This document shows, piece by piece, positions 1-11,827 of a stretch of DNA of 64,000 nucleotides. The notes beneath the pieces are model-generated. The model saw only the letters and a list, made by a program, of their open reading frames with translations. It was not told the DNA's origin and did no database searches. Origin of the DNA: Laburnicola sp. R22_1. Taxonomy: Eukaryota > Ascomycota > Dothideomycetes > Pleosporales > Didymosphaeriaceae. How positions within the stretch are numbered: position 1 is the first letter of the stretch; each line of letters starts with the position of its first letter. The position numbers and the translations under genes are program-made. The stretch spans positions 3,720,001-3,784,000 of the forward strand of contig JACONQ010000002.1 in the NCBI GenBank assembly GCA_014281115.1, in the 5' to 3' direction.

Positions 1-1331
1 TAATCTAATTCTTTAAAAGGTGCTTTAGGTATTATAATTACACCCTTTATATTAAGCTTTAGAAATAGTTTCTAATTACTTATTTTCTTTTAGGAAAGGA
101 ATATAGTATCCCTTCTTAGGTAGCCTCTCTTTCTCTTCTCTAAAAATTCTTTTATATAGAAATAATATTATCTACTTTATATAATAGTAGCAAAGTGTAA
201 TCTTTTTTATAATAGTATAGCTTAACGTACATATAGTAAAACTTTACTAAACTATTTTCTAAGTTAAGAATTATATCTTTATCCTTAATGCCCTTAATTT
301 TATATAGGCCTATCTATTTACCTTTCTCTTTCTAAACTATAACGTTAGATCTAAGTAGAAGCTTAAGGACTTTATACGCTGCTAATAGACTATTTTAAGT
401 ATTTAGTATATAATTAATATTAGCTTTATTTCTTTTTTCTATAACATCTTTATTACCTTTTATATAGCATTTATATATATAATAATATTAGGTAATAGAG
501 AAAAATTTATACTAATTCTAAAATATATACTAAAGACTAGCAGTTTATGATTAAGGCTATCTAGGCCTATAGTGTTATTAATAGCTTTAATAGCTATCTA
601 AAAACTATCCTTTTTATTTATATAATCTTTTAGTTTAGTCTTAAAAATATTAAAGACTCTGTAGAAAGGTGCGTATAAATACTTAACTTTTCTTATTGCC
701 TAATATACTTTTATAGGTATTTACCTATAGGTTATACTAATAGTCTTTATATAGTTTCTAAACTTATTTAATATATATAATATAGTTAGGTAGACCTTAG
801 TAGATATTAATTTAGTATCTATAGAGGGCCTTCTACGCATCTTATACAAATATTAATTTTAAGAGAATTACAGCTTAAAATAATATATCTATATTTATAA
901 TATATAGTACGTCTCTAGTTCTAATATATATAATATTAATAATAATGTTATAGTTAAAGTAGGTATTATCTTTAACAGTAAACTTAAAGCACTATAGGGC
1001 TTATTTATATAATTAATAGTAGTAGTAAAACTTCTAAATTTTATTTAGTATAGTAGTATCTATCTTATAGCTAGTATTAGTAAGTATTTTCTAAAGTCTT
1101 TCTATATAGGAATGTCTAAATTAATAATAAAGGCGATAGAGTTCTTATTTAGTAAAGAAAGACATAGTTTCTTCCTTACTAATATTAAAGAAAGAGTGTT
1201 TCTATTTCCGTATAATAGGTATTGTTATACTATTCTTTTATATAATAATATCTAGAATATTATTAAAGTAGGCACCCAGCGTATTAGTATCTGCTAGTAA
1301 TAGTAGAAATAGTATTAGAGTGTCTAGAATA
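1..1331 (-). pseudogene. Degraded Copia-type pol fragment (repeat copy A)
   Basis: This AT-rich stretch is a diverged copy of 38,560-39,913; the two can be followed side by side, with one gap of roughly 20-40 bases near 760. The longer copy lies within a minus-strand Copia relic (see 36,995-40,980), so this is taken as the same part of pol, cut by the window start. Many in-frame stops and TA-rich composition indicate RIP. Similarity to the second copy stops abruptly at 1,331, where an inserted element begins. No intact protein is expected. Confidence 0.6.
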
Positions 1332-1906
1332 TGTGTGGCATTAAATTAACTATCTAGGAGTAGTATAACAAAGCCTTTTATCTTAAATAACATAACAAAA
1401 AAAGCAGAGCCCCCTGCTTAGTAATTAAAAAGAGCGTAAAAAAGGTAATAACAAAAAAAAGCGCGTTCAAACTGCTAAGCAAGCAAATACTTATAATTAA
1501 AATAACTAAGAAGTAATATAATATACTCTAGGCTATTGTTTATATACTTATATACACTAATTATAAAAACCTTAATATATTCTATTAGTAGCCCAGACAG
1601 ATTAGTCCGCTAGACAGTTTTTCTTAGCAACTTCGAGGTCCCTTATAACTTATTATAGAACACTACTAACAGTACTTTATAGCAACTTATAATAACCTAC
1701 TATAACTTATAATATACTAAGTTACTATTTAATCTACTTTTTATATTATATAGCCTCTTTACGCGGCTGCAACAGTTGCGTAAAGCTAAGGAGTCTTTCT
1801 TAGTAGTATAAACTTATAATAAGACTCCCTATAATATATAATATATTATCTACTATACTATATATAGATAATATATAGTATACCTATTATAATTTGCAGT
1901 AAAGCA

Positions 1907-2099
1907 TGTCATGGATCCATAGCGGCACCTGGCTCGGAACCCGGAATAACGTTGATCCAGCGCTAGGCCCAATTCGGCCACTAGCGCGGCAGCACCCATA
2001 AGGTGCTGCCCTTCTGCCTACCTACTTGGTATAGCAGTATTTTATGTACTAGGAATTAACTTACTTTCATCCCAACTATCGCGGGCCCGAACCCTTACA
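1907..2099 (+). repeat. 5' LTR of the Gypsy element
   Basis: 193 bp, TGTCATGGATCC to CCCTTACA. It has a perfect 9-bp hairpin, GGCAGCACC / GGTGCTGCC with loop CATAA (1,988-2,010), and a bulged hairpin just before it (GCGCTAGGCC against GGCCACTAGCGC, about 1,958-1,986). ATAGCAGTAT at 2,031-2,040 is the exact complement of the putative primer site 2,102-2,111, which suggests transcription starts near 2,031. Confidence 0.95.
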
Positions 2100-2111
2100 C
2101 TATACTGCTAT
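2100..2111 (+). promoter_or_regulatory. Putative self-priming primer-binding site
   Basis: Directly after the LTR (CA at 2,098-2,099) and a 2-nt spacer, ATACTGCTAT (2,102-2,111) is the exact reverse complement of ATAGCAGTAT at 2,031-2,040 in the LTR. I see no stretch matching a tRNA 3' end, which would normally begin TGG. This is the arrangement known from Tf1/sushi-group elements, where the 5' end of the RNA folds back as primer. The transcript start is inferred, not observed. Confidence 0.55.
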
Positions 2112-2608
2112 CGCTCCCCCCAGGGTTCTAGCTGCGACAGGCTCACCGCCAGGGTGCCAGCGAATCGGAGAATTGCGCGTCGACGAACATCTCCCGCGAT
2201 CGCGTGGCAGGCCCAGAAGTGGGGCGCAGTGGTGTGCGTACGGATTAGGTTACCAACGACAACAGTGACGACGACAACACGTAGAAACTTGACGACTAAG
2301 GGCATACTCCCTCTTAGGCTCGGTTGGCGGAGAAAGACCGTGGAGAGTAGGCAGGTGGTAGGGCTGGACGCGCGGGTCGACGCGTGTGCTGCTATAGAAC
2401 ACCTGCGGTGAGTACGCCGCTTGAAGAGGACCTGGCCTCCCCTACTACTACATTAGTATACAGTGTTTTACAGTGATAGCAGTGACATCTGGGGCAAGCT
2501 AGCAGAATGGACGTTTGTGAAAATTCGGCTAGCGACTTTGTTATAACTCCGCCTGAGGCGTAAGATCGTACCTTACCTGAAACCACCAACCTTCTATATC
2601 ACCACAGC

Positions 2609-5181
2609 ATGGATTCCGATTATCCTCGCCTGAGTGGTAAATACGACGAGCATGGACGACTCCGCGCACCTTTGTCGCCTATGCCTGGAGAATTTCATTC
2701 TGATACTCCAACTCCTTAACCTCGAACTGGAACTGTGGGCGACCTTAGGAACTTTACACCCTCTTTTGTAAAGACGTTTGCCTAATAATAGGAACAAGTA
2801 GACACGCAAGAATCTATGACAATTGCTGGCGATTCGCAATCCCAATCGCAACCCGTTATCCCAGCTCTGAACCCTCGCGCCCGATCAGCGCTTTAAGGCC
2901 CTGATGTTCAGCGTACCTGACTTCCCTGAAACCCGTCTTAGTACTTTGACACCTCTACTAATGTTATAAACGACATATTTGACGCGTTAAAATTGGCAAG
3001 ACAGCGTGACGAACCCTGCGAAGGTCGCCGAGTTACTATTTAGACGCCGCAGAAATCCCCCAATTGCGGCCGCTGATCTGAGAGAGACTAGAGATCTCCT
3101 GCCTTCTCGCGCTTGAAATCCGACAGCTGTAGCCCAGGCAATTTACGGATACCTAAGAAGGCGTCGCTTCCGCAGATCCGTTTCGAATCCCCGCCTCCCC
3201 TCACGCGTAATGAACGACGACGCACCTCTTTAAGGGCTTCAAACCTGTTTGTGGAAGCCCATAGGCCTGTTGATAATGAAGAAGAGCTGGGCTATAACAT
3301 AGAGGTCCAATATAAGGACGCTTAAGGAGAATGGGTGGAAAAGACGTTTCGACTAACTGATGCAGCCAAGTTCGCGGAAGACGTACAAGCTCACCCTAAC
3401 GCCTGGTTTGACGTTGTCGTGAAGTGTGCTAAGTCTGGCGAGCAACTGGCCAAGAAACTCTCTTGGCTTAACGCGCTAGAGGCCACATTTTAGCGGTTGC
3501 GAAACGCCTACAACGCGGCTGGCGGCACTAACCTAGAAGCTTACGAGCAATTGCAACAAGCTTATGATGCTCTGTTAGATGCCTACTGTTAGCGAGGCGC
3601 AGACTTAGCCACTACTAAGAAGGACTTTAAAGACATGCAAACTCGCGTTTGACAGGTCACCTAAGTTGGACAAGAACTACAGGTAAAGTACAACGATGCC
3701 ATCAAAGCGAATAAGAACGCTTCTATGGAGCTTCACAACCTCAAGGCCGATTATCAGTACGCCGTCTAAGACGCTCAACAGTCCAAAGAAGAATTTCAAC
3801 AACTACAAGGACGTGCTCAGCAGTTCGAGCGTCGAGCGCAGATGGCCGAACAAGCTGCGTACGCGCCGAAAACGAACTTGGGTCCCTGAGGGCTCAGACG
3901 CGCTCACCATATGACGTATTAGGACGCGGTCAACCTCTCCCGCGTGACCAGTTTAATAAATCACCGACTCCTTGTGAGCATGGGCGTGCGCGTTCTCCGC
4001 GACGAGACATCTACACCCCGAATAGCGACCCTGCTCTTAACTACCATCCCACTGGTACGACGTATGGTCGCTTCACGCAAACGCGACCCGCCGAAGGACC
4101 CTTCCGCGATAACCTTTACGACCGCCGCGACTATCGCAACGAGCGTGAAGACGTATACAACCGACGCGACCGACGCGAAGATCGGGACCGACGTGACGAC
4201 CGAGACCAGCGCGATGACGACCGTGAACGTCGGGAGACTCGAGACCCGCGTGACGAGCGACCCTTCAGCGCCTCCCACATGTCGGTTAGGACTACTGGCG
4301 GCTCGCATTACAAGGCCCCAGAAATAGAGTCCTTTAGCGGTAAAGACAAGGAGGATTATGAGCGTTGGCGAATTACTACGGTCGACAAGGCAATCACACT
4401 CCTGTTAGAGGAACACAAAGTCTGTTACGTTCGCCGTTTCATCAAAGACAACGCCTGGAACCTTGTCTATCCAATCCTGAGTTCGGTCAACACATTAGAG
4501 GATCTGCTGAAGCCCTTAGATGAGACCTATATGTCCTACAATTGGATTGTAGAAGCCGAACAGAAGCTTTATAACAATACGTTGCAATGGAAGCGTGGCG
4601 AGACGTTTGCGCAGTGGCAAGGGCGATTTCTCTCTGTCATCAACTTGCTTTCCATGGACGAGATGGGTAAAGTTCGACATGCCCGACGTCTCATGGACAG
4701 CCGTCTCGCCCGCCAAACTTCGTCTAGTTCGATACCGAATGAGAGCTTAATGGCCTTCCTAGCCCGCGCACGTCAACTCCACCAGTACAATTTGGACATT
4801 GACAGTCAACTGCATTCGGGACCCAAGAAGTCGACGACGTCATCCGGTAAAGACACCAGCCGCAAGCGTTCCCCGAGCGACCGTTCCTCAGCGCGAAAGG
4901 ACAGGGCCCCCCGGGCGCTCACCCGCAAACGAACGACCAAGGAACGTCATCGTATGAGTAAACTGGGTCTTTGCTTCAAATGTGGCAAGCCGGGACACAC
5001 AACGCGCGACGAGACTGCACCCTGCAAAGACAAAGACTTCGTCCCTTCAAAAGATATCCCCGCTTTGGCCTCCGCCATGAATGCGTACGCAGAGGATACG
5101 GAAGACGAGGACGGCGACGAATTCCAATATGAATCAACCACCGACGAGGATGAGTTGGGAAACGAGAGGCTCCTAAACTAA
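2609..5181 (+). pseudogene. gag: Gypsy gag, with RIP stops and one frameshift
   Basis: Reading begins at ATG 2,609 (MDSDYPRLSGKYDEHG) and stays in one frame to about 3,865, interrupted by about a dozen TAA/TAG/TGA codons, nearly all explainable by C-to-T or G-to-A at CAA, CAG, CGA or TGG. This part is rich in Gln, Glu, Lys and Ala and looks coiled coil. A 1-nt shift at about 3,862-3,870 moves it to the next frame, which is then open to the stop at 5,179-5,181. The open part has an Arg/Asp-rich stretch (4,100-4,260), a capsid-like region (4,300-4,800) and a zinc-knuckle-like CFKCGKPGHTTRDETAPC. That motif has 8 residues, not the usual 4, between His and the last Cys. Restored length would be about 857 residues. 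It would form the particle in which reverse transcription occurs. Confidence 0.85.
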
Positions 5182-8100
5182 ACCGCGATCAGGAGCAACA
5201 ACGGCGTAAAACTCGACGAGAAATCCGGCAGACTATCCAGCGCCTGGAAGCCGCACCCAAGTACAACAGCCTCGACGAGCCCGTAGTCATGCACGCCGTA
5301 TCTACCATCGCGTTAGATATGTCTCCCATGCTGGACGCCACCCGTCAACTGGAATTCGACTGTTATATCAAGCTCCCTCTGGCCCGAAAATGGCTCCGCG
5401 CACTCAGCTTGGTGGATACGGGAGCCACTACCTGTTTTATTCATCGACGAGTCGTCAAACAACACCAGCTCAAAGAAATTGCTTTGGAACGACCAGTCGG
5501 CCTAGCTCTGGCTGACGGCAATCCTTATACTAAGCTCCGCACCGCGGTAGAGATCACGATCAAGCATGGATCTCATACTAGCCCAGTGCTATGCTACGTC
5601 ACTGAAATCGGTAAGTTCGACGTGTTATTGGGGATGAATTGGATGGACCACCATTCACCGATCCCCTCTTTTGGAGAAACCCGTTCATTGAGCTTCGAAT
5701 CGCCACATTGCCTGGTAAACTGTTTGGACAGCGCGCTGCCCGAAAAGATTTACAACAACAAACCACCAGACAGTACGACGCGTAAGAAGACAGCAAAGAA
5801 CGGGATCGACGTCATTTCAGGCCGTGCAGCCGCAATGATGATCGCCAGGGATCCCGACTCCGTCATTTTCATTGAGCCACACCACTGGGAACGACTGGAA
5901 TCATTAGATCCCGGTGGGGAAGAATCAGACAAGGAAAGTCTGCGGGAACACATTATTGCCAACCTCTGCGCTGCTCAGCACTGTGTGGTATCGGATGCCG
6001 ACTTCGAAAAGTATATGAGGAAACTGGAAAAGCCCGCGATCACCAGAGAAGAAATCGTCGAGCTATTGCCACCATTTCTAGTTGACCTGGCTCACGGATT
6101 CGATCCCAAGGAAGCTAATAAACTACCCCCGCGTCGACCTGGAGTGGACCATGCCATCGATCTGAATCCAGAGGCCACGGTACCACGTCCTAAGATATAT
6201 GGGTTAACCCGCAAGGAATGTGGAGCGGTGAAGGTATACATCGACGAGATGTTGGGCAAAGGTTTCATTCGCCCAAGCAGCTCACCTTACGCCGCGCCCG
6301 TACTGTGCATCAAGAAACCCGGAAGGGGACTGCGGATTTGCGTCGATTACCGCGCCTTGAACAAGGCAACAAAGAAGAACCGGAACGCTCCACCCTCGAT
6401 CAAGGAGACCATGGCACGACTAACAAAAGCACGAATCATGAGTATCGTCGACGTAATAGCCGCTTTCAACACCGTACGAGTCAAGGAGGGTGACGAGGAA
6501 AAAACAGCTTTCTTAACCCGCTATGGCCTTTACGAGTACCTAGTTATGCCATTTGGGTTATGCAATGCCCCAGGGACCTTTCAATCTTACATTAACAACG
6601 TCCTAAGAAAACATCTAGATGACTTCTGTACCGCGTACCTAGACGACGTACTTATCTATTCTAACAATAAGAACAAGCATAAGACACATATCCGGACAGT
6701 AGTCGAGAAGCTCGTTAACGCTAGACTGTTCTTGGACGTCCATAAGTCACAATTCAAGGTCAAACGCGTCAAGTACTTAGGACTTATCCTAACCACGGAC
6801 GGTATCGAGATGGACCCCACCAAGGTTAGCACGATACAAGGATGGCAACTGCCGCGCAGCGTCAAAGACGTACAGGCCTTCCTGGGATTCGCAAACTTCT
6901 ATCGCCGGTTTATCCTAGGATTTAGCCAGCTCGCACGACCACTCACAGAGCTAACTAAGAAATCGGATACCCAGACCAAAGTATTTCCGTTAGCAGCTAA
7001 CTCCGCGGCCGCCTAAGCTTTCGAACAACTCAAACAAGCCTTTACACGCGCACCTATACTCGCCCACTTTGACGCCGACTTAAAGACCTAGTTAGAGACA
7101 GACGCGTCCAACTTTGTCACTGCCGCAGTCTTGTCGCAGATGCACAACAATATATTGAAACCTGTTGCCTTTCTGTTACATAAGATAAACCTAGCTAAGT
7201 GCAACTATGAGATTTACAACAAGGAGTTGCTCGCAATTGTGCGCGCATTTAAGGAATGGCGTTTTAAGCTGTTAGGCACAAAATCGCCTATTAACGTCAT
7301 ATCAGACCACTTAGCGTTGCGCTACTTTATAACTAACAAGAGACTAAATCGCTGACAAGCACGATGGGCTAAATTCCTCTCAGAGTTCAACTTCCTCATT
7401 AGATACAGACTAGGTAACCAAGGCACCAAGCCAGACGCTTTAACCAGGCGTCCCGGCGATCTCCCCAAGGGCGCAGATGACGAACGACGTCAACACTAAG
7501 TCTAAACAATCCTTAAGCCGCATTACGTTGCGCTAGAAGCCCGCGCCAGCGGCCACCAAGCCCATTACAGTCCCAAAGATAGTGATGGCCGCAATAGCAA
7601 CGCGCACACCAGCTGTGCCTACACTTCACATTGTGCTTACAAGAATACGTCACAACATACAGTCTATATAGCTCAGGTCCTCACTAGTGAACTTACAGAC
7701 ACCGTTGCAAACCTGGCCCTTATAACATACTTAATTAGTGAGGAGGATTACATTAGCGAGAAGTCTATAGAAGAATTACTAGCGTTATCCTCCTTAGCAC
7801 CTTTACAAGTGCAGTCGCCCAAGGCGGAGAAGAAGACAAGGATTAATCCTCCTACCAATAACGGAGATTTAGAGAAAGACCTTATCACTAGGATTAAGGA
7901 CGCGTACCCCGCCAACAAGGACCTACAAGCCATTATAAAAGCGAAACTCAAGGGACAACGTTGCATCCCATTATCGCTTATACATAACAAGAAACTACGA
8001 ATTAAGCTTGGAGACTGCCGACTGCAAGACGACTTGTTATACGTGAAGGACAAGATATACATACCAGATAATAGACCTCTGCGCACTACAATTATTAAAG

Positions 8101-9476
8101 ACTCTCATAACGAGTTATGCGCAGGCCACCCTAATAAGCACGCTACGTACCACAACCTAAGTCGTTGGTTTTACTGGCCTTATATAACAACAGACGTTGC
8201 ACAGTATGTACGCAATTGTTTAATATACTGTCGCTCTAAGGTTAATAAAGAAGGCAAGCATGGACTTTTCCGCCCATTACCAATCCCAGATCAATACTAG
8301 GAGAGCATATCAATCGATTACATCACCGAACTGCCAGCCTACAAAGATCACGGCCGCACCTACACTAGTATACTCGTCACAGTTGATCGCCTGTCTAAGA
8401 AGAAGAAGTTTATCCCTGTTACCGATCTTAAAGTCACAACGCTGGTCCGTGCGTTCGTCGAGTACGTATGGCGCGAGGAGGGATACCCTGCACAAATCGT
8501 TAGTGATTGTAGCGCTTAGTTCGTCTCATATTTCTAGCGTCGCCTGTGCCAACGATTAGGTACCCAGCCCAAGGTATCAACTTCCTATCATCTGGAGACT
8601 GACGGCCAGACCAAGATTGTCAATGCCTGAGTAAAACAGTACCTACGAGCTTATGTGAATTACCAACAGGATAATTAGGCACTGTTTCTGCCAATGGCTG
8701 AGTTCGTCGCGAATAATCAGATTAGCAACTCCACTGGCGTCGCCCTATTCATGGCAACCAAGGGCTACCTGCCGCGATCTTCGATCCACGAACCGGTCGA
8801 ATTAACGACATCACTGTCCGCCCCCGCCTGAGCCGACCAGCAACGCGCCAACGAGTTTGTTACTAAGTTGGAGAATCTTTGATGGTTCTGTTAAGACAAT
8901 ATGGCCTGGGCATAAGCGAAGCAGGCAGAATATGCAAATAAGGACCGCATGCCTGCTCCCGAGTTACGCGTTAGTGATAAAGTTATGTTAGATATGAGGT
9001 TTATTAAGACAACGCGTCCTAGCAAATTATTAGATATGAAACACCGCGGACCGTTTACTGTCACACGCGTCATTAACAACTCTGCATACAAAGTAGACCT
9101 GCCGCCGGAAATGGGACGCGTACATAACGTGTTCCACCCATGGTTATTACACAAACAACCCAGCAACGCGCTACCTAGACAGCGATTAGAACCTGAGGGC
9201 CCCATTAATATTAACGTGGACGACACCTCGGATTACACAATTAAAGCCATACTGAACTGTCGTATTAATAGTGATCTCCGAGACCCATACCGCCGCAACA
9301 AGAAAGGTTTACTTCAGTACCTGGTCGAGTGGGAGGACTATCCCAAGAGTCCTGATAACCCGTTATGGGAACCATAGATGCTCCTTATTAACGCCCCAAA
9401 GGCAGTGGATTAGTTTCACGGCGACAACCCACGCAAACCCGCTAAACACGTCAAGTTTGGGGACCTAGCGGCCTGA
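5133..9476 (+). pseudogene. pol: Gypsy pol polyprotein (PR-RT-RH-IN-chromodomain), RIP-inactivated
   Basis: One frame runs from 5,133 to the TGA at 9,474-9,476. It is open until TAA 7,014-7,016 and then broken by many RIP-type stops without further frameshift. In order: aspartic protease (DTGATTCF, then LLGMNW); reverse transcriptase (YAAPVLCIKK, VDYRALNK, active-site YLDD near 6,640); RNase H (ETDASN near 7,100); integrase zinc finger (H..H..C..C, 8,100-8,240) and core (8,300-8,830); chromodomain (LVEWEDYPKSPDNPLWEP, 9,320-9,375). In the integrase core, TDGQT is followed by K instead of catalytic E (codon AAG 8,613-8,615), and SDRGSQF is changed to SDCSA. It cannot integrate by itself even apart from the stops. 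An internal ATG at 5,289 exists, but frameshifting from gag is the likely route of expression. Confidence 0.9.
5157..5196 (+). promoter_or_regulatory. Predicted -1 ribosomal frameshift signal (gag-pol)
   Basis: GGGAAAC at 5,157-5,163 is a canonical X_XXY_YYZ slippery heptamer lying in the gag frame as G GGA AAC. Five nt downstream, GCTCCT (5,169-5,174) pairs perfectly with AGGAGC (5,191-5,196) across a 16-nt loop. The gag and pol frames overlap only at 5,133-5,181 and pol is in the -1 frame, so the heptamer is exactly where needed. A pseudoknot is not evident. Efficiency cannot be judged from sequence. Confidence 0.65.
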
Positions 9477-9812
9477 CAAGAAGTGCTAATAAACGAGATT
9501 AGTGCTATATACGTCGTTATGTAGGTGTAATAGGAACGCTCCGCCACGTCGCAAGTGACTAAGTCGTTTATCTTAGTAAAGTACCCTGTTAGAGGAGGTT
9601 GCCTCTACAGCGTTGGTTAAAACAATCTGCTAAACTTAGTGACGCTGCTGGGCACATCGTAACAGCACTATTGCCAGCCGCGATAGTCCCCAACCAGCTG
9701 GGAATAGTCCACAATAACGCGCAATGGCGTGCGATGGTTTAGGATGCACCGCAATGGTACGAAATAGTTAGGTTATATAATGGACACAAGCCTCGCCGGA
9801 GCTTGAGGCTAT
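9477..9812 (+). other. Gypsy 3' untranslated region
   Basis: Between the likely pol stop and the polypurine tract there are about 336 bases with no convincing coding frame. Composition is like the rest of the element. Confidence 0.5.
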
Positions 9813-9827
9813 AGAGGGGGGGGGTAG
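9813..9827 (+). promoter_or_regulatory. Polypurine tract of the Gypsy element
   Basis: A run of A/G with about ten consecutive G (AGAGGGGGGGGG) ends a few bases before the 3' LTR. It is the expected primer for plus-strand DNA synthesis. Confidence 0.8.
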
Positions 9828-10020
9828 TGTCATGGATCCATAGCGGCACCTGGCTCGGAACCCGGAATAACGTTGATCCAGCGCTAGGCCCAATTCGGCC
9901 ACTAGCGCGGCAGCACCCATAAGGTGCTGCCCTTCTGCCTACCTACTTGGTATAGCAGTATTTCATGTACTAGGAATCAACTTACTTTCATCCCAACTAT
10001 CGCGGGCCCGAACCCTTACA
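9828..10020 (+). repeat. 3' LTR of the Gypsy element
   Basis: 193 bp, nearly identical to 1,907-2,099. It carries C where the 5' LTR has T at two positions, so the 3' LTR seems to keep the older state. It is followed by the target duplicate AAGCA (10,021-10,025). Confidence 0.95.
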
Positions 10021-10199
10021 AAGCATACTATATTTTAAGTAGTACTTTATCTAATTTTTAGTTACTAAGTGCGTACTATTGCAAGATAAAGTTAACCTAT
10101 TTTTTCTGGCCTTATAGTAACCTATTATAAAATCACTCTAATTTACTATTAACACTATCTAAAAATAAGCTACTAAGGGTAATATCTAACTTCTTCTTT

Positions 10200-11827
10200 A
10201 TTTCTTTATCTATTTAATAGGTCCTTACGTTGTGTCTAGACTCTTTACACCTCCTATAGTAGTGTTGTTTTAAGGGACCTACCTCTCTCTTACTATTACC
10301 TTGCGCCCTTTTTAATAATTTTACTCTAATAGAAGGGCTTTCTACCCCTAAATCTACTTTCTAAGTAAAGCCTAGCGTCCTACCTTTTTAAATGCGCTTT
10401 CTTTTACACGTTTTTCGCTTTATTAGAAGTTTAATTTACTTCTTAAGTTTCTTAATATAGGTCTCTTAAAGTATACTATAGTAGAGTATAAAGTTTAGCA
10501 CCTTTTATAAGCTATAAGTAGCTTAATTTAGTATTAGGTAAAGACTAAATAAAATAGTTGCGTATAAGCTTTAACTAGAATCTAAACTTAAGAGTATTAC
10601 TTAAGATCCTGGCTTACTATAGTATATCTAGTAGGATACCCTAAGGTAGAGTATAAATACGCATATTAAGGCAATCTACTACTACTAATGTATTTGAAGG
10701 AATAGGTCTAAAGACCTTAAAGGCTTTCTTATAGTTTTCTAATATAAATATATTAAAAAACATATTATAAAAGGCTAGTAGAAAGCTCTCTTTATTAATA
10801 TAAAAGACGCGTTAGCGCGCTAAGTTCTATACGCGCTAGAAGTACTTTAGCTTTAGTAGCGCAAAATAGACTATATTAAGCGGCTAAAGAATATAAGATA
10901 AGTGCACTAGTATATAAAGTGTTAGAATCTTTTGTTTTAGGTAATAATTCTTAAAATTCTAAGAGTAGTAGCTTTTATAGCTATCTAGAATAAGTAACCT
11001 TTATAACTCTACTATGCGCAGTCTTATATACGCGTTAAAGTGCTTTAACTACACAACTCTAAGCTTATTATTAGTCTAGCTAGTCTTAGAGACTAAAATC
11101 TTCTAATTATAAGGGATACTAGTCTTCTTACACTACGCTAAAATATAGACTTGCCCTTTATAAATAATAAAGAGTAGAGTAGTATACTTAGTAGCGCAAA
11201 TACTCTAAATTACTATAACCTACTTATAGTTGCCTAGCTAAATAAGTATAGATTAAGAATATTTTTTAAACTAGTTACAACCTTTATTAAGCTAATAACT
11301 TTTATCTAGAACCCTAACTTATTAAAGTTATTAATATTTTTATCCTATACTCTATACTTAGCTTTTATATTCTTTACTGGCTAAAACCACATATTTATAA
11401 CCTTTAGGTCTTCCTATTATATTCTTTATTAGTTCTTTGCTTAATTAAAAGCTATTTTAAGCTTAGGTACGCACTTTACAAAGTGCTAAGCCTAATATTA
11501 TCCTATAGGGTCTTTATACTATATAGCTAGTAGTTTATTAGCTATATCTTCTACGTTACCTAGCTAGGGTGCAAATTCTTACAAATCTAAATTAAGGATA
11601 TACTATATAAGCGTCTGCTCTTTAGTTGTAGTAAGCTTTACTATACCTAATTGTGTATTTGCTTAGGTAGTAATTCTGTTAATTTAATTACTTAGAGTAG
11701 ACTTTAGGATATTATATGCTGCAGCAGCACGTTATAGGCTTAAAATTTGCTTATTCTAATAGGTGTAAAGGGCAATATTAATTCTGCCTTCTTAATTAGA
11801 TAATAACGCGTTGTGTTATTAAGACAT
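10200..11827 (-). pseudogene. Fot1/pogo transposase relic (copy 3)
   Basis: The minus-strand reading starts at ATG 11,827 and, ignoring RIP stops, gives an N-terminus typical of Fot1 helix-turn-helix regions (NREGRIN-like, then AAAAYNI and KSTLSN). A DDE_1 region follows near 10,950-11,100 (NNKLRVV, then LLILDSYKSYYS). The third catalytic Asp in LLILD is still present here, unlike in the two copies at 18-22 kb. A Cys-rich tail resembling a zinc knuckle lies near 10,230-10,260. Frequent stops replace Gln and Trp codons, so no functional protein can be made. Confidence 0.65.

Larger units (their letters stand above)
1907..10020 (+). mobile_element. Ty3/Gypsy LTR retrotransposon, chromovirus
   Basis: An 8,114-bp element bounded by 193-bp LTRs that begin TG and end CA. 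The perfect 5-bp target duplication AAGCA lies at 1,902-1,906 and 10,021-10,025. Internal order is self-complementary primer site, gag with zinc-knuckle-like motif, -1 frameshift signal, then pol with protease, reverse transcriptase, RNase H, integrase and C-terminal chromodomain, then a polypurine tract. The order RT-RNaseH-integrase plus chromodomain defines a chromovirus. The two LTRs differ at only two places seen by eye (T at left against C at right near 2,046 and 2,058), so insertion is fairly young although RIP has introduced stops. It sits inside Fot1 copy 3. Confidence 0.95.

Noticed and set aside
2100..2130. Conventional tRNA 3'-end primer site for the Gypsy element
   Set aside because: No TGG-type start or tRNA-like match follows the LTR; the self-complementary site fits better.
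3944..4327. Open frame overlapping gag, Thr-rich
   Set aside because: It begins at a non-ATG codon and is out of frame with the Arg/Asp-rich gag reading that continues to the zinc-knuckle motif.
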